Notes: generated by a model not told the origin, from the sequence alone. 42,399 nt of DNA from Bacillaceae bacterium SAS-127 (GCA_002261155.1 NKXN01000065.1:1-42399), one strand, 5' to 3'; shown: positions 8,460-17,102, counted from the stretch's first letter. Numbers and translations: made by a program.

Positions 8460-9282
8460 TCACCTCCGTTGTATAACAATAAATTGTCGAAGCACTAGCA
8501 CTAAATTGTGTAAACGGGAATGGTTCTGCCACTAACGCTGTCACGCCGTTCCCTAAGAATGAAGCAATAATCGTACTTCCTGTTTGTGCATATATAGTCA
8601 AAGGAATACCTCTTTCTCTTACTCTTTTCAAAATACGATCAAACGTTCCATTACTTAAAGTCATTGCCGTGCAAATCACATTGTCAGCCTCATCAAGAAC
8701 TTTCTCCATATCGCTTTCAACAACATCTCCCCACTGAGTTTGTTTAAGTTGTAAATCACAAGGCAAACAGCTGGCACCACGTTGCTTAATGGCTTCCACT
8801 AACGGATTGACAACTCCAATAAGGGCTACCTTTTGGGACACTTCAATATTAGCTATATCAGCAATGAGCGCATCCCGCCACTTCGCTCTTTCAATAGGTG
8901 TGCCCGCTGGAACTTCCACCACTTTTGTACAACGGTTATGGTGTGGATGTACGACACCAAGATAAGCATCCATCGCTGCAATTTGTACGGGGAGCCTTGT
9001 ATCTTGTAACACTGCATCCAAATCTTTTCCCGATAATTCTTCTGCTACTTGCTGATTTAATTGATCGAATGTATGACAACATGCCGCAAAATAAGATTCC
9101 ACTCTAAGTAATAAATAGTAGTTATGATATTTCGTACGAGAAGAAGGAAATTGAGTCGTTTGATAAATATAAGACGCTCCAGTAACAGGGACGCTTTTAG
9201 GTTCAGGCCCTAACCTTCCCTCTAGAATCGCTTCTTTTAAATCGGCAACCGAGGATACTATGTCTATTTGCTGCTGAGTCAT
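8443..9282 (-). CDS. DUF4213/DUF364 putative heavy-metal chelation protein
   Basis: 279 residues. The C-terminal half matches the DUF364 Rossmann-like domain: VALIGVVNPLVEAI (about 151-164) and the family motif TAMTLSNGTFDRIL (about 206-219). The N-terminal part, about 1-120, would be the DUF4213 enolase-N-like domain. Pfam describes both as 'putative heavy-metal chelation'; no reaction is established as far as I know. The N-terminal part holds a His/Cys-rich stretch (VVHPHHNRC) that could bind metal. It overlaps the ATP-grasp gene by 4 bp (ATGA), so the two are translationally coupled. It might shape or oxidise the ligand, or bind the metal-ligand complex. Its place between a ligase and a methyltransferase points to biosynthesis. 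Confidence 0.8.
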   Translation of the reverse strand: MTQQQIDIVSSVADLKEAILEGRLGPEPKSVPVTGASYIYQTTQFPSSRTKYHNYYLLLRVESYFAACCHTFDQLNQQVAEELSGKDLDAVLQDTRLPVQIAAMDAYLGVVHPHHNRCTKVVEVPAGTPIERAKWRDALIADIANIEVSQKVALIGVVNPLVEAIKQRGASCLPCDLQLKQTQWGDVVESDMEKVLDEADNVICTAMTLSNGTFDRILKRVRERGIPLTIYAQTGSTIIASFLGNGVTALVAEPFPFTQFSASASTIYCYTTEVNESAS

Positions 9283-10538
9283 ACAAGCTCCTCCTGCTGA
9301 TCAAAGGTAAGAATAATACGATTAAGCGCTTGTTCAGCATAGTCTCTAGCATTCGACCCCTCGGTATCTTGTGTAACGATGTGACCTAAATAACAGGCAT
9401 TGTCAATTGGTGAAGCAATAGACTTACCGACACAATCTTCAATTTTATAGCGGACAATATGTTGATCTGATTTAAGCGACTCTATGCCTTGAACGTGAGT
9501 AATTGTGCCACCTTGAGGAGGAACGATAAACATAACGGCCGCGCTACTAATACCACCATCCTTTTTTGTGATGGCAGGTTTATTACCTAAAGAGAGATCA
9601 ACAAATACACGAAGTAAATCAACATCCGTTACTTTTTGAATCAGTTCTACGATGTAATTCCCAGGAGTTCTTGGGTTGATTTCAACGATGCGAGGACCTT
9701 CCGCAGTCAGCTTTACTTCTGTATGAGCAATACCATGACCGAACCCTACAGCCTGTAAAGCATCCCGAACAAATTCTGTCACTGTCGTACTCGTTTCCTC
9801 ATCCAGATTCGCTGGAAACATATGACCATTTTCAATGAAATAAGGTGAGCCCGTAATTGATTTATCCGTAATACCCAATATCGTCGTCTCTCCGTTATAA
9901 GTAACACTTTCTACACTTACTTCCTCACCCTTCATGAATTCCTCTAGCAGATAAGTAGTATCTCGTTCTTGATCTCTAAAATTGAGCGGAAAATCTGCAA
10001 GTTTACGATAAGCCTCTCGTAATTCTTCCACATTTTGAATGAAGCTTACAAAAGCACTAGAAGCAAGATCGACTGGTTTCATCACTAATGGATATCCAAT
10101 TTCATTTGCCGCTGTCTCTACTCCATCCCAACGACGTGCAAGATGATATTTGGGATTAGCTAAATAAGCCTTATCTAATGCCTGACGCATGAAATGCTTT
10201 TGCCGCACATTTTTCACTTGATTTGGAAAAGGACAAGGAAGATTTAAAGCTTTAGCTACTTCTCTTACCACTTCAATATAATAATCACAAACGGTAATAA
10301 CTCCATCAAATTGATATGACTTTAACTTTTCAAGCAAGCTTTGAACATCATTCGTTTCTGTTACAAGTACTTCATCTGCATACCTTAAAACTAGATGTTT
10401 TTCCGTACTGAGTGCATTTTGATAATGTTCAGGTTTACGAGTTACAAAAGTATAAGTATGCCCTAGCGACTTCAAAAGTGGCGGCAGTAAATTGCCGCTT
10501 GCTCCAACCCAACTTTCAATCATTAAAAGGTGTGCCAT
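9279..10538 (-). CDS. ATP-grasp carboxylate-amine ligase (metallophore operon)
   Basis: About 419 residues. Joins a carboxylate to an amine through an acyl phosphate. Seen: an N-terminal pre-ATP-grasp domain (MIESWVGASGNLLPPLLKSLG), the ATP lysine strand YPLVMKPVD, the central LLEEFMKGEEVSVE strand and the metal-binding motif RIVEINPRTPGN. This set matches the ATP-grasp_4/BtrJ-like amino acid ligases. I start it at ATG 10538, which has AGGAGG six bases upstream. An in-frame ATG at 10583 exists, but it would make the Fur box part of the coding sequence. It is first in the minus-strand operon. The product is probably an amide between the SbnA-like product and a second amino acid; inference only. 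Confidence 0.84.
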   Translation of the reverse strand: MAHLLMIESWVGASGNLLPPLLKSLGHTYTFVTRKPEHYQNALSTEKHLVLRYADEVLVTETNDVQSLLEKLKSYQFDGVITVCDYYIEVVREVAKALNLPCPFPNQVKNVRQKHFMRQALDKAYLANPKYHLARRWDGVETAANEIGYPLVMKPVDLASSAFVSFIQNVEELREAYRKLADFPLNFRDQERDTTYLLEEFMKGEEVSVESVTYNGETTILGITDKSITGSPYFIENGHMFPANLDEETSTTVTEFVRDALQAVGFGHGIAHTEVKLTAEGPRIVEINPRTPGNYIVELIQKVTDVDLLRVFVDLSLGNKPAITKKDGGISSAAVMFIVPPQGGTITHVQGIESLKSDQHIVRYKIEDCVGKSIASPIDNACYLGHIVTQDTEGSNARDYAEQALNRIILTFDQQEELV

Positions 10539-10567
10539 ATTTGTCCTCCTCAAACATATTATGAAAT

Positions 10568-10582
10568 TGATAATCATTATCA
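10568..10582. promoter_or_regulatory. Fur box, biosynthesis operon
   Basis: TGATAATCATTATCA is a perfect 7-1-7 inverted repeat, identical to the Bacillus Fur consensus. It lies about 30 bp upstream of the ATP-grasp start. Flanking bases extend the symmetry (TTGATAATCATTATCAA). Bound Fe-Fur here would block transcription of the minus-strand operon. Confidence 0.9.
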
Positions 10583-10601
10583 ATTATTCATTTCACTTAG
10601 C

Positions 10602-10631
10602 ATTATAATGTAATCCATTTCCAATCGTCAA
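10602..10631 (-). promoter_or_regulatory. Sigma-A promoter of the biosynthesis operon
   Basis: On the minus strand, -35 TTGACG (10631-10626) and -10 TATAAT (10607-10602) are 18 bp apart. The predicted start near 10595 puts the Fur box just downstream of +1, suiting repression by road-block or occlusion. Confidence 0.65.
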
Positions 10632-10707
10632 CAGAAAATAAAGAATTTTTTGTAAAATACCCCTCACAAACTCAAGTTTTCATTTTCAGAAAATTTATTA
10701 AATTGCA

Positions 10708-10737
10708 TTGACAAACGATATTGATAATCATTATCAT
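10708..10737 (+). promoter_or_regulatory. Sigma-A promoter of the transport operon, overlapped by a Fur box
   Basis: -35 TTGACA (10708-10713) and -10 TATCAT (10732-10737) are 18 bp apart. A second perfect Fur box, TGATAATCATTATCA, occupies 10722-10736 and covers most of the spacer and the -10, the standard geometry for Fur repression. The two boxes are 154 bp apart and serve divergent operons. Confidence 0.85.
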
Positions 10738-10781
10738 GTTTATTGACTGTAAATATTTTGATTTCATAAGGAGGATATACA

Positions 10782-12338
10782 GTGAAAAAGCTTTTATGTT
10801 TTTTATTCTTGTTAACATGTATGGCAGTCATAGCAAGTGGATGTCAAAATGCATCATCTGATGACAAACCTAAGTCAGAGGCATCCAAGCCTCAAACAGA
10901 AGAATTAATTATTGGTAGCAGAGAGATTGTAGCTGATTTAGACCCTACCGTACCCATTGTCGCTGATTACTTAGTGAATTTAGGAGCAGGAGAACTACTT
11001 TTCAAAGCAAATGAGAAAGGTGACATTCAGCCATCCTTAGCTAAAAGTATCGAACAAGTTGATGCAACTACGTGGAACATTACATTAAGACCGGACGTTA
11101 AATTTTGGAGTGGGAAATCTGTAAACGCAGATGCTGTCATTTCTTCTTTAGAGCGTTCTAGAAAACTTGATGTTAAAGCCCAACCGTTTTTAGAAGGCAT
11201 TAACTTTAGTAAAGAAAGTGATACTCTCATAAAAGTAAAAACATCACAGCCAAATATGACTGTTCCTCTTAACCTTTCATATTTCCAGTTAGTTATTCAC
11301 AACACAGAAGCCCGCTTTGATTCAGTAGAAAATATGGATTTAACAGGTATGTATAAAGTGATAGATTATAAGGCGAATCAAAAGATGGTTTTAGAAATTA
11401 ACGAAAATTATTGGGGCCAAAAACCAACGATTCCGCGAGTCCTACATGAAGCAATTAGTGATGATCAATCAAGAGTCCTTGCTGCTCAAAGCGGACGATA
11501 TCATGTCGTGATGAACATTCCTGTATCAAATGTAAAAGAATTTGAAAATAGTGATGTAGCAACCATTAGTGCTGAACCAGCTGCCAATTCAGAGACCGTT
11601 TATTTCAATCTCAAACAACCTCAATTTCAGGATATAAGAGTACGCCAAGCTCTTAGCTGGGGATTAGATCGAGAGGAGTTAGTCATTCTTGGAGCAGAAG
11701 GCTATAGCTCCCCTCTTACTACTTGGATCGGGTCAAATCCATCTTATTCAGATGCGAAAAATATGGTGTATAACAAATATGACCCTAAAAAAGCAGCTAC
11801 CTTGTTAGATGAAGCTGGTTGGAAAGTCGGTTCAGACGGCATTCGTCAAAAAGACGGCAAGCCTTTATCTATCCGCTTAATGACATGGGGCATCGATAAA
11901 GCATTAGGAGAAGCTATCCAAAACCAATGGAGCAAAATTGGAGTGAAAGCCGAAGTCTCTCATGGCGATTATAGCCTTATTCAAACCGCACGCGATAAAG
12001 AAGACTGGGATGCCTTTATTGAAGCTTGGTCTACATTCGGCGATGTCACCGCTTTGCTAAAAGGTCAGTATGCCAAAGATGGCGGCGGCAATTATGGAGG
12101 ATATAACGACACGAAGACAAATGATTTGTTTACACAAATAGATCAGGCGCAAACAGCAGAAGAACGCTATGAACTAGTAATGAAATTAACAGAGCATGTA
12201 ACTAAACAAGCGCCTGTAATTTGTGTATATCCTCGCCCAGAATTAACAGCTGTGAATAAATCTTTAGATGGATTTACACCGCACTTTAGGCAATTTGAAA
12301 ATATAGTCAATTCTAACTTAATGATTTCTGCTAAATGA
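10782..12338 (+). CDS. NikA/CntA-like ABC transporter substrate-binding lipoprotein
   Basis: SBP_bac_5 family protein of 518 residues that would capture the metal-chelator complex outside the cell. The signal peptide ends in IASGC, so Cys 21 is lipidated. The family fold is visible: RPDVKFWSGKSVNADAVISS in lobe 1, the WGLDREELV region, and YNKYDPKKAATLLDEAGW. Family members carry peptides, nickel, or metal-opine complexes, and the ligand cannot be read directly. Fur control and the adjoining ligand-making operon favour a metallophore. Start is GTG at 10782 with AAGGAGG upstream. First gene of the plus operon, followed by a strong GC-rich hairpin. Confidence 0.87.
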   Translation: MKKLLCFLFLLTCMAVIASGCQNASSDDKPKSEASKPQTEELIIGSREIVADLDPTVPIVADYLVNLGAGELLFKANEKGDIQPSLAKSIEQVDATTWNITLRPDVKFWSGKSVNADAVISSLERSRKLDVKAQPFLEGINFSKESDTLIKVKTSQPNMTVPLNLSYFQLVIHNTEARFDSVENMDLTGMYKVIDYKANQKMVLEINENYWGQKPTIPRVLHEAISDDQSRVLAAQSGRYHVVMNIPVSNVKEFENSDVATISAEPAANSETVYFNLKQPQFQDIRVRQALSWGLDREELVILGAEGYSSPLTTWIGSNPSYSDAKNMVYNKYDPKKAATLLDEAGWKVGSDGIRQKDGKPLSIRLMTWGIDKALGEAIQNQWSKIGVKAEVSHGDYSLIQTARDKEDWDAFIEAWSTFGDVTALLKGQYAKDGGGNYGGYNDTKTNDLFTQIDQAQTAEERYELVMKLTEHVTKQAPVICVYPRPELTAVNKSLDGFTPHFRQFENIVNSNLMISAK

Positions 12339-12345
12339 TTCCTTT

Positions 12346-12376
12346 GCATCCTCCTCCACTCTATAGGAGGAGGAGC
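12346..12376 (+). other. Intercistronic stem-loop after the binding-protein gene
   Basis: GCATCCTCCTCC pairs with GGAGGAGGAGC around ACTCTATA. No T-run follows, so it is more likely an mRNA-stabilising 3' stem than a terminator. It parallels the hairpin after the other binding-protein gene at 4.9 kb. Confidence 0.6.
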
Positions 12377-12411
12377 AAACATTTCTATCTAGCAACCGAA
12401 AGGAGCTTAGA

Positions 12412-13368
12412 ATGGTTAAGGTGATTTTTCGTCAACTATCCTCAGCCTTAGTCACATTATTTTTGTCGACCATTATTATCTTTATATTAATTCGTTTAGC
12501 CCCTGGTGATCCTGTTGAGCTACTATTAGGACGACCTGGAGACTTACCCGTAACCAACACACCTGCTTATGAAGAAAGAGTGCAAGAATTGCGAGCAGAA
12601 TTAGGATTAGATCAAAGTTATTTTGAGCAATACATACATTGGCTTCAAAGAGTGCTTACCTTGGATTTAGGCACGTCTATTTATTCAGGAAGACCAGTTG
12701 GAACAGAAATTGCTGAAAAAATCCCGGCAACTCTACTGCTTTCTATCGCAGCGCTAGTCATTCAAATCCTACTTGGTATGTTATTCGGAATCATGTCAGC
12801 CGTTAAAGCAAGAAAACTCCAAGATAGTACCATCCGATTTATTTGTGTCCTCTTTGCATCTTTTCCTGCTTTTGTCGTTGGCTTAACATTTCTATCATTC
12901 TTTGCAGTAAAGTATCATTTCTATGAAATTAGCAATGATGCTAGTTTCAATCGGCTGTGGCTTCCTGCTATCACTTTAGGGCTTGTGTGCGCCCCTCAAC
13001 TAATACAAGTAGTAAGAGCAAATATGCTATCTGAATTTGGTCAAACGTACATAGTTTCAGCCCTTTCCCGTGGGCTTTCTAGAAGATTGATTATTAAGCA
13101 TGCCTTCAGAAATGCACTATTACCCATTACGACAATGATTGCTCTTTCATTTGCTACTTTAATAGGTGGCTCGATCATTATTGAAAATATTTTTTCGTGG
13201 CCTGGCATTGGAAACTATGCGCTAAATAGCATCCTGCATCATGATTACCCTGTCATCCAAGGCTATACCGTGATCATGGTTTTGATTGTTATTGTCATCA
13301 ACACTTCCCTAGACATTATGTACACACTTCTAAACCCGCAAATACGTCAGAAAGGTGGAGAGAAATAG
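12412..13368 (+). CDS. NikB/DppB-like ABC transporter permease
   Basis: Membrane subunit of 318 residues with about six membrane segments. The N-terminus has the family signature (TIIIFILIRLAPGDPVELLLG), and the periplasmic linker carries ELRAELGLD and YIHWLQRVLTLDLGTS. The EAA coupling loop is around 215-240 (YIVSALSRGLSRRLIIKHAFRNALLP). Start ATG 12412 with GAAAGGAG upstream. Its stop codon shares one base with the start of the next permease (TAGTG), so the two are coupled and probably form a heterodimer. Confidence 0.88.
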   Translation: MVKVIFRQLSSALVTLFLSTIIIFILIRLAPGDPVELLLGRPGDLPVTNTPAYEERVQELRAELGLDQSYFEQYIHWLQRVLTLDLGTSIYSGRPVGTEIAEKIPATLLLSIAALVIQILLGMLFGIMSAVKARKLQDSTIRFICVLFASFPAFVVGLTFLSFFAVKYHFYEISNDASFNRLWLPAITLGLVCAPQLIQVVRANMLSEFGQTYIVSALSRGLSRRLIIKHAFRNALLPITTMIALSFATLIGGSIIIENIFSWPGIGNYALNSILHHDYPVIQGYTVIMVLIVIVINTSLDIMYTLLNPQIRQKGGEK

Positions 13369-14204
13369 TGCGATTCAAAAAACCTCATCATTACCAAATG
13401 AGCCTAATGATAGGTATCTTCCTGCTCTGTATTGTCATCACTTTAATAGCTGGTGCTTCATTATTCTCTACACATGACCCTGTAGAACAAAACGTACTCA
13501 ACCGTCTTGAAGCGCCGAATAGCGATCACCTCTTTGGAACCGATCGTTTTGGGCGTGACGTATTCGCAAGAACTTTACATGGCGGTCAAATTACACTCGT
13601 TTCTTCTTTCTTCACATTAGGAGTAACACTTATTATCGGGCTATTCGTTGGTTTATTAACCGGCATGTTTCATGGCTCTATTATTGATACGATTTTCATG
13701 CGAATCATCGATGTATTAATGGCGTTCCCATTTATGGTATTTGCAATGATGATTGCTGCTCTATTCGGAACAAGCCTTTTACACCTTTTACTTGCCGTAT
13801 CCATTATATGGTGGGTGCCCTTTGCTCGTTTGACTCGAAGTATTGTGCTGCAAGTAAAGAATGAAGTATCTGTTGAAGCCGCTCAAGTTCTAGGAGCTAA
13901 AACGTCTACGATTGCCTTTAGGGAGCTACTTCCAAGAGCGATTGCACCTGTATCGATTCAAGCTACTTTTGAATTAGGAAATCTGATCCTCTCCATTTCA
14001 GCTCTTTCCTTTTTAGGATTAGGAGCACAGCCTCCAGCGCCTGAATGGGGAAGCATGTTAGCAGACGGACGTGCCCATTTCTTTGAAGCTCCTCACATCT
14101 TGATGGGACCAGGATTATTTATTATCTTAACCGTTTTAGCATTAAATCTGATTGGCGAAGGACTTAGGGATCAACTAGATCCTTTTGAAAAGCTAAAATT
14201 TTAG
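13368..14204 (+). CDS. NikC/DppC-like ABC transporter permease
   Basis: 278 residues; partner of the preceding permease. Seen: the N-terminal GTDRFGRDVFARTLHGGQ motif typical of NikC/DppC/OppC, about six membrane segments, and the EAA loop VSVEAAQVLGAKTSTIAFRE around 162-182. The C-terminal ALSFLGLGAQPPAPEWGSML is a family hallmark. Start is GTG at 13368, overlapping the previous stop by one base, with AAGGTGGAG upstream. The ATPase follows 24 bp later. Confidence 0.88.
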   Translation: MRFKKPHHYQMSLMIGIFLLCIVITLIAGASLFSTHDPVEQNVLNRLEAPNSDHLFGTDRFGRDVFARTLHGGQITLVSSFFTLGVTLIIGLFVGLLTGMFHGSIIDTIFMRIIDVLMAFPFMVFAMMIAALFGTSLLHLLLAVSIIWWVPFARLTRSIVLQVKNEVSVEAAQVLGAKTSTIAFRELLPRAIAPVSIQATFELGNLILSISALSFLGLGAQPPAPEWGSMLADGRAHFFEAPHILMGPGLFIILTVLALNLIGEGLRDQLDPFEKLKF

Positions 14205-14228
14205 AACAATAAACGAGGAGGAGAAATA

Positions 14229-15830
14229 ATGGCTATAGATCAATCTACTATTTTGCGCATAAAAAACTTACAAGTTGGCTACTTACAAAACAATCGTAAA
14301 CAGACGATTTTAAATGACATCTCCTTTGATCTTCAGAGAGGAGAAATCCTATCTCTCTTAGGTGAAAGCGGATCTGGGAAATCAACCATTGCTAAAGCGA
14401 TAACCGGACTGTTGCCTCCATCTGCCCAAATTGAGAATGGTACGATACAGTTTGAACATTTTCAACCAGTTTCCTTGACGAAGCCATCTATAAAATGGAA
14501 TGAAATTAGAGGAAAAAAAATCTCCATGATTTTTCAAGATGCACGAGCAAGTCTAAATCCTATGCTAACAATTAAAGAACATTTCAAAGAAACATTAACC
14601 TTTCATCAGATCGCAACTGCCGATGAAATCATTTCTTTAAGTACAAAATTACTTCGATCGCTCAACTTCTCAGATATACCTGACCTTTTAAATGCCTATC
14701 CGTTTCAATTAAGCGGTGGTATGTGTCAACGAGTTTGTATTGCACTCGCTTTATGCGTAAAACCATCGGTCATTATCGCCGATGAACCTACCTCTGCATT
14801 AGATACAGTTAGTCAAAAAGAAGTCCTTGATTTATTAAAGAACGTACAAAAAGACTTTAATCAAACCATCTTATTTATCACACATGACATCGCTGTGGCA
14901 AATTCAGTCAGCCACCGAGTCATCGTATTTAACAAAGGAGATATCGTTGAACAAGGGACACCCCAGACAGTTTTCTCCTCCCCTAAAAAGGCTTATACAC
15001 AGCAATTGATCAAGTCGCGAGAAGGAACAAAACCTCTTATAAAAAAAGAAATAGAGCGCTCAACTAGTGAACCACTTCTCTCCATTACAGGACTGAAGAA
15101 AAATTTTAATAAAAAGAAGTGTGTATTAAATGAAGTAAATCTAACACTCTATGAAAATGAGATATTAGGCATTATTGGACAAAGTGGCTGCGGAAAATCA
15201 ACTTTATCTAAATGCGTTGTCGGTATCGAAAGACCGGATCAAGGTCAAATTTTGTATCAAGGTACAGATATCTGTCGTTTAAAAGGGAAACAAAGACGAG
15301 AGCTGTGCAGGCATATTCAAATGATTTTCCAAGATGCGCGTGCAAGCTTGAACCCAAGATATAACGCCGTGCAACTAACTTCGGAGTCACTTCAATATTT
15401 AAACATAGCTTCTAAAAAAGAACGAGAAGATATGGCTCGTTTCTACCTCAATGAAGTGGGAATCACTGGAGATGCTCAAGAAAGAAGACCACCTCAGTTA
15501 AGTACAGGACAATGTCAAAGGATTGCAATTGCTCGCGCCTTAATTGTGAAACCTACTATCTTAATCTGTGATGAAGCCGTATCAGCTTTAGATATGAGTA
15601 TCCAAACACAGATTCTAGAATTATTGCAGCGGTTACAAAAGCAATTCCAATTTTCCATCTTAATGATTTCCCATGATATTAGAGTCCTTAGAAGTTTTTG
15701 TCATCGTATTGCGGTCATGAATGGCGGGAATTTCTGCGAAGTGAGACAAGGCGGACAACAATTTAATAAAAGTTCTCACCCTTATACGAAATCATTGCTT
15801 CAATGCGATTATGAAATGAAGGTTCATTAA
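14229..15830 (+). CDS. Fused double ABC ATPase (NikD-NikE type)
   Basis: 533 residues with two ABC domains in one chain, replacing the separate NikD/NikE or CntD/CntF pair. Domain 1: Walker A GESGSGKST (45-53), signature LSGGMCQRV, Walker [14 protein letters not shown]-loop FITHD. Domain 2: Walker A GQSGCGKST (about 317-325), signature LSTGQCQRI (standard LSGGQ with G to T), Walker B ILICDEAVSALD (A for the usual P after DE), H-loop MISHD. An oligopeptide/nickel-type C-terminal region (HPYTKSLL) ends the protein. The catalytic glutamates look intact in both halves. The changes in half 2 may mean asymmetric sites. Confidence 0.9.
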   Translation: MAIDQSTILRIKNLQVGYLQNNRKQTILNDISFDLQRGEILSLLGESGSGKSTIAKAITGLLPPSAQIENGTIQFEHFQPVSLTKPSIKWNEIRGKKISMIFQDARASLNPMLTIKEHFKETLTFHQIATADEIISLSTKLLRSLNFSDIPDLLNAYPFQLSGGMCQRVCIALALCVKPSVIIADEPTSALDTVSQKEVLDLLKNVQKDFNQTILFITHDIAVANSVSHRVIVFNKGDIVEQGTPQTVFSSPKKAYTQQLIKSREGTKPLIKKEIERSTSEPLLSITGLKKNFNKKKCVLNEVNLTLYENEILGIIGQSGCGKSTLSKCVVGIERPDQGQILYQGTDICRLKGKQRRELCRHIQMIFQDARASLNPRYNAVQLTSESLQYLNIASKKEREDMARFYLNEVGITGDAQERRPPQLSTGQCQRIAIARALIVKPTILICDEAVSALDMSIQTQILELLQRLQKQFQFSILMISHDIRVLRSFCHRIAVMNGGNFCEVRQGGQQFNKSSHPYTKSLLQCDYEMKVH

Positions 15831-15868
15831 ATTAGAAGAGTTCAATTAGCTTCAAATGAGGAGGAAAA

Positions 15869-17053
15869 ATGTTGAATGTAGCAATGTCATGGCCCTTTCT
15901 TCGATTATATATGCTCGCCTTTCTATTTTTCAGTGCCAATTCGATACTGAATATGATTATCCCTTTGCGCGGTGAAGCAATGGGGGCTAGCAATACAACG
16001 ATCGGCCTGATTATGGGCGCCTACATGTTTACTTGTATGTTCTTTAGACCGTGGGCTGGTCATATTATTCATAAACACGGCCCACTAAAAGTGTTACGTA
16101 CAATCATATTGTTTAACGGTTTCGCCCTAATCCTTTATACAATTACGGGATTAGGTGGATTTCTTATTGCTCGTATCCTTCAAGGAATTTCGACCGCCTT
16201 CTTCTCAATGGCCTTGCAAATCGGCATTATTGATGCGCTGTCAGAAAAAGAACGCTCACAAGGAGTCTCGCTTTATTCCCTATTCACATACATGCCCGGA
16301 ATCATCGGACCCATCCTTGCGTTAGGCATTTGGGAAAATGGCGGAATGAACTCTTTTACATTGGCCATGGTCGCTATTGCTATACTAACAGGAGTATTTG
16401 GTTACAGTACAAAACTCGGAAATCAATCGACTACAGCTCATAAAAACGAAGAAGAAAATGGATCCCATCTATTAAAATCTTTTCATCATTTAGTGACAAA
16501 TCCATTTCTATTCAAATGTAGCTTACTAATGTTAACAGCTTCTATCATCTTTGGGGCTATCGCCACCTTTATGCCCTTGTACGCCAATCAATTAACAAAT
16601 GCAAATGCTGGCATCTATTTAATGCTCCAAGCAGCCACCATTGTCATCGCACGGTTCGTATTAAGAAAAAATATCCCATCAGACGGAAAATGGCATAATA
16701 AATTTATCGTTAGTATTATGTTACTTCTAGCAATTTCAGCACAATTAGTCAGTTATTCAGCGGTGGTTGGTGTAGGCTTTTTATATACTGGAGCTATTTT
16801 AATGGGTATCGCCCAAGCATTACTATACCCAACATTAACAACTTATTTAACATTTGTTTTGCCGCAAGCAAGTCGCAATGTATTAATTGGTTTATTTATT
16901 GCCATGGCTGATTTGGGAATTTCTTTAGGTGGGGTAATCATGGGACCCATCGCTGATTTATCCTCCTATTCGTTTATGTATACAATCTGTGCTATTCTCG
17001 GCCTTCTCATGGCGATTTTCGCCTATGATAAGCGACCGACCTTCATTGGTTGA
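15869..17053 (+). CDS. MFS transporter, proposed metallophore exporter (CntE-like role)
   Basis: 394 residues with about 12 membrane segments in two halves joined by a charged loop near residue 195 (HKNEEENGSH). The MFS motif-A region is recognisable after TM2 (FFRPWAGHIIHKHGPLKVLR). It is the last gene of the Fur-controlled transport operon, 38 bp after the ATPase, with GAGGAGG before the ATG. In the staphylopine system, CntE, also an MFS protein, exports the chelator and sits beside the importer genes. The same job is inferred here from position. Drug efflux cannot be excluded. Confidence 0.83.
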   Translation: MLNVAMSWPFLRLYMLAFLFFSANSILNMIIPLRGEAMGASNTTIGLIMGAYMFTCMFFRPWAGHIIHKHGPLKVLRTIILFNGFALILYTITGLGGFLIARILQGISTAFFSMALQIGIIDALSEKERSQGVSLYSLFTYMPGIIGPILALGIWENGGMNSFTLAMVAIAILTGVFGYSTKLGNQSTTAHKNEEENGSHLLKSFHHLVTNPFLFKCSLLMLTASIIFGAIATFMPLYANQLTNANAGIYLMLQAATIVIARFVLRKNIPSDGKWHNKFIVSIMLLLAISAQLVSYSAVVGVGFLYTGAILMGIAQALLYPTLTTYLTFVLPQASRNVLIGLFIAMADLGISLGGVIMGPIADLSSYSFMYTICAILGLLMAIFAYDKRPTFIG

Positions 17054-17059
17054 TAATAT

Positions 17060-17102
17060 AACTATATCGAGCGCATGCTGAAAACATGCGCTCGATATAG
17101 TT
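17060..17102. terminator. Long perfect inverted repeat after the exporter gene
   Basis: An 18-bp perfect stem (AACTATATCGAGCGCATG and its complement) with loop CTGAAAA lies 7 bp after the MFS stop. It has no T-run on either side, so it is not a textbook intrinsic terminator; it could be a 3'-end stabiliser, with termination at the next hairpin. Confidence 0.6.

Noticed and set aside
6423-10538. Staphylopine/bacillopaline genes (cntK, cntL, cntM) in the biosynthetic operon
   Set aside because: None of the four proteins resembles a histidine racemase, a nicotianamine-synthase-like enzyme or an opine dehydrogenase; only the transport half matches cnt.
10539-10583. Longer N-terminus of the ATP-grasp protein (start at 10583)
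   Set aside because: It has no ribosome site, reads through the Fur box, and the 10538 ATG has a perfect AGGAGG.
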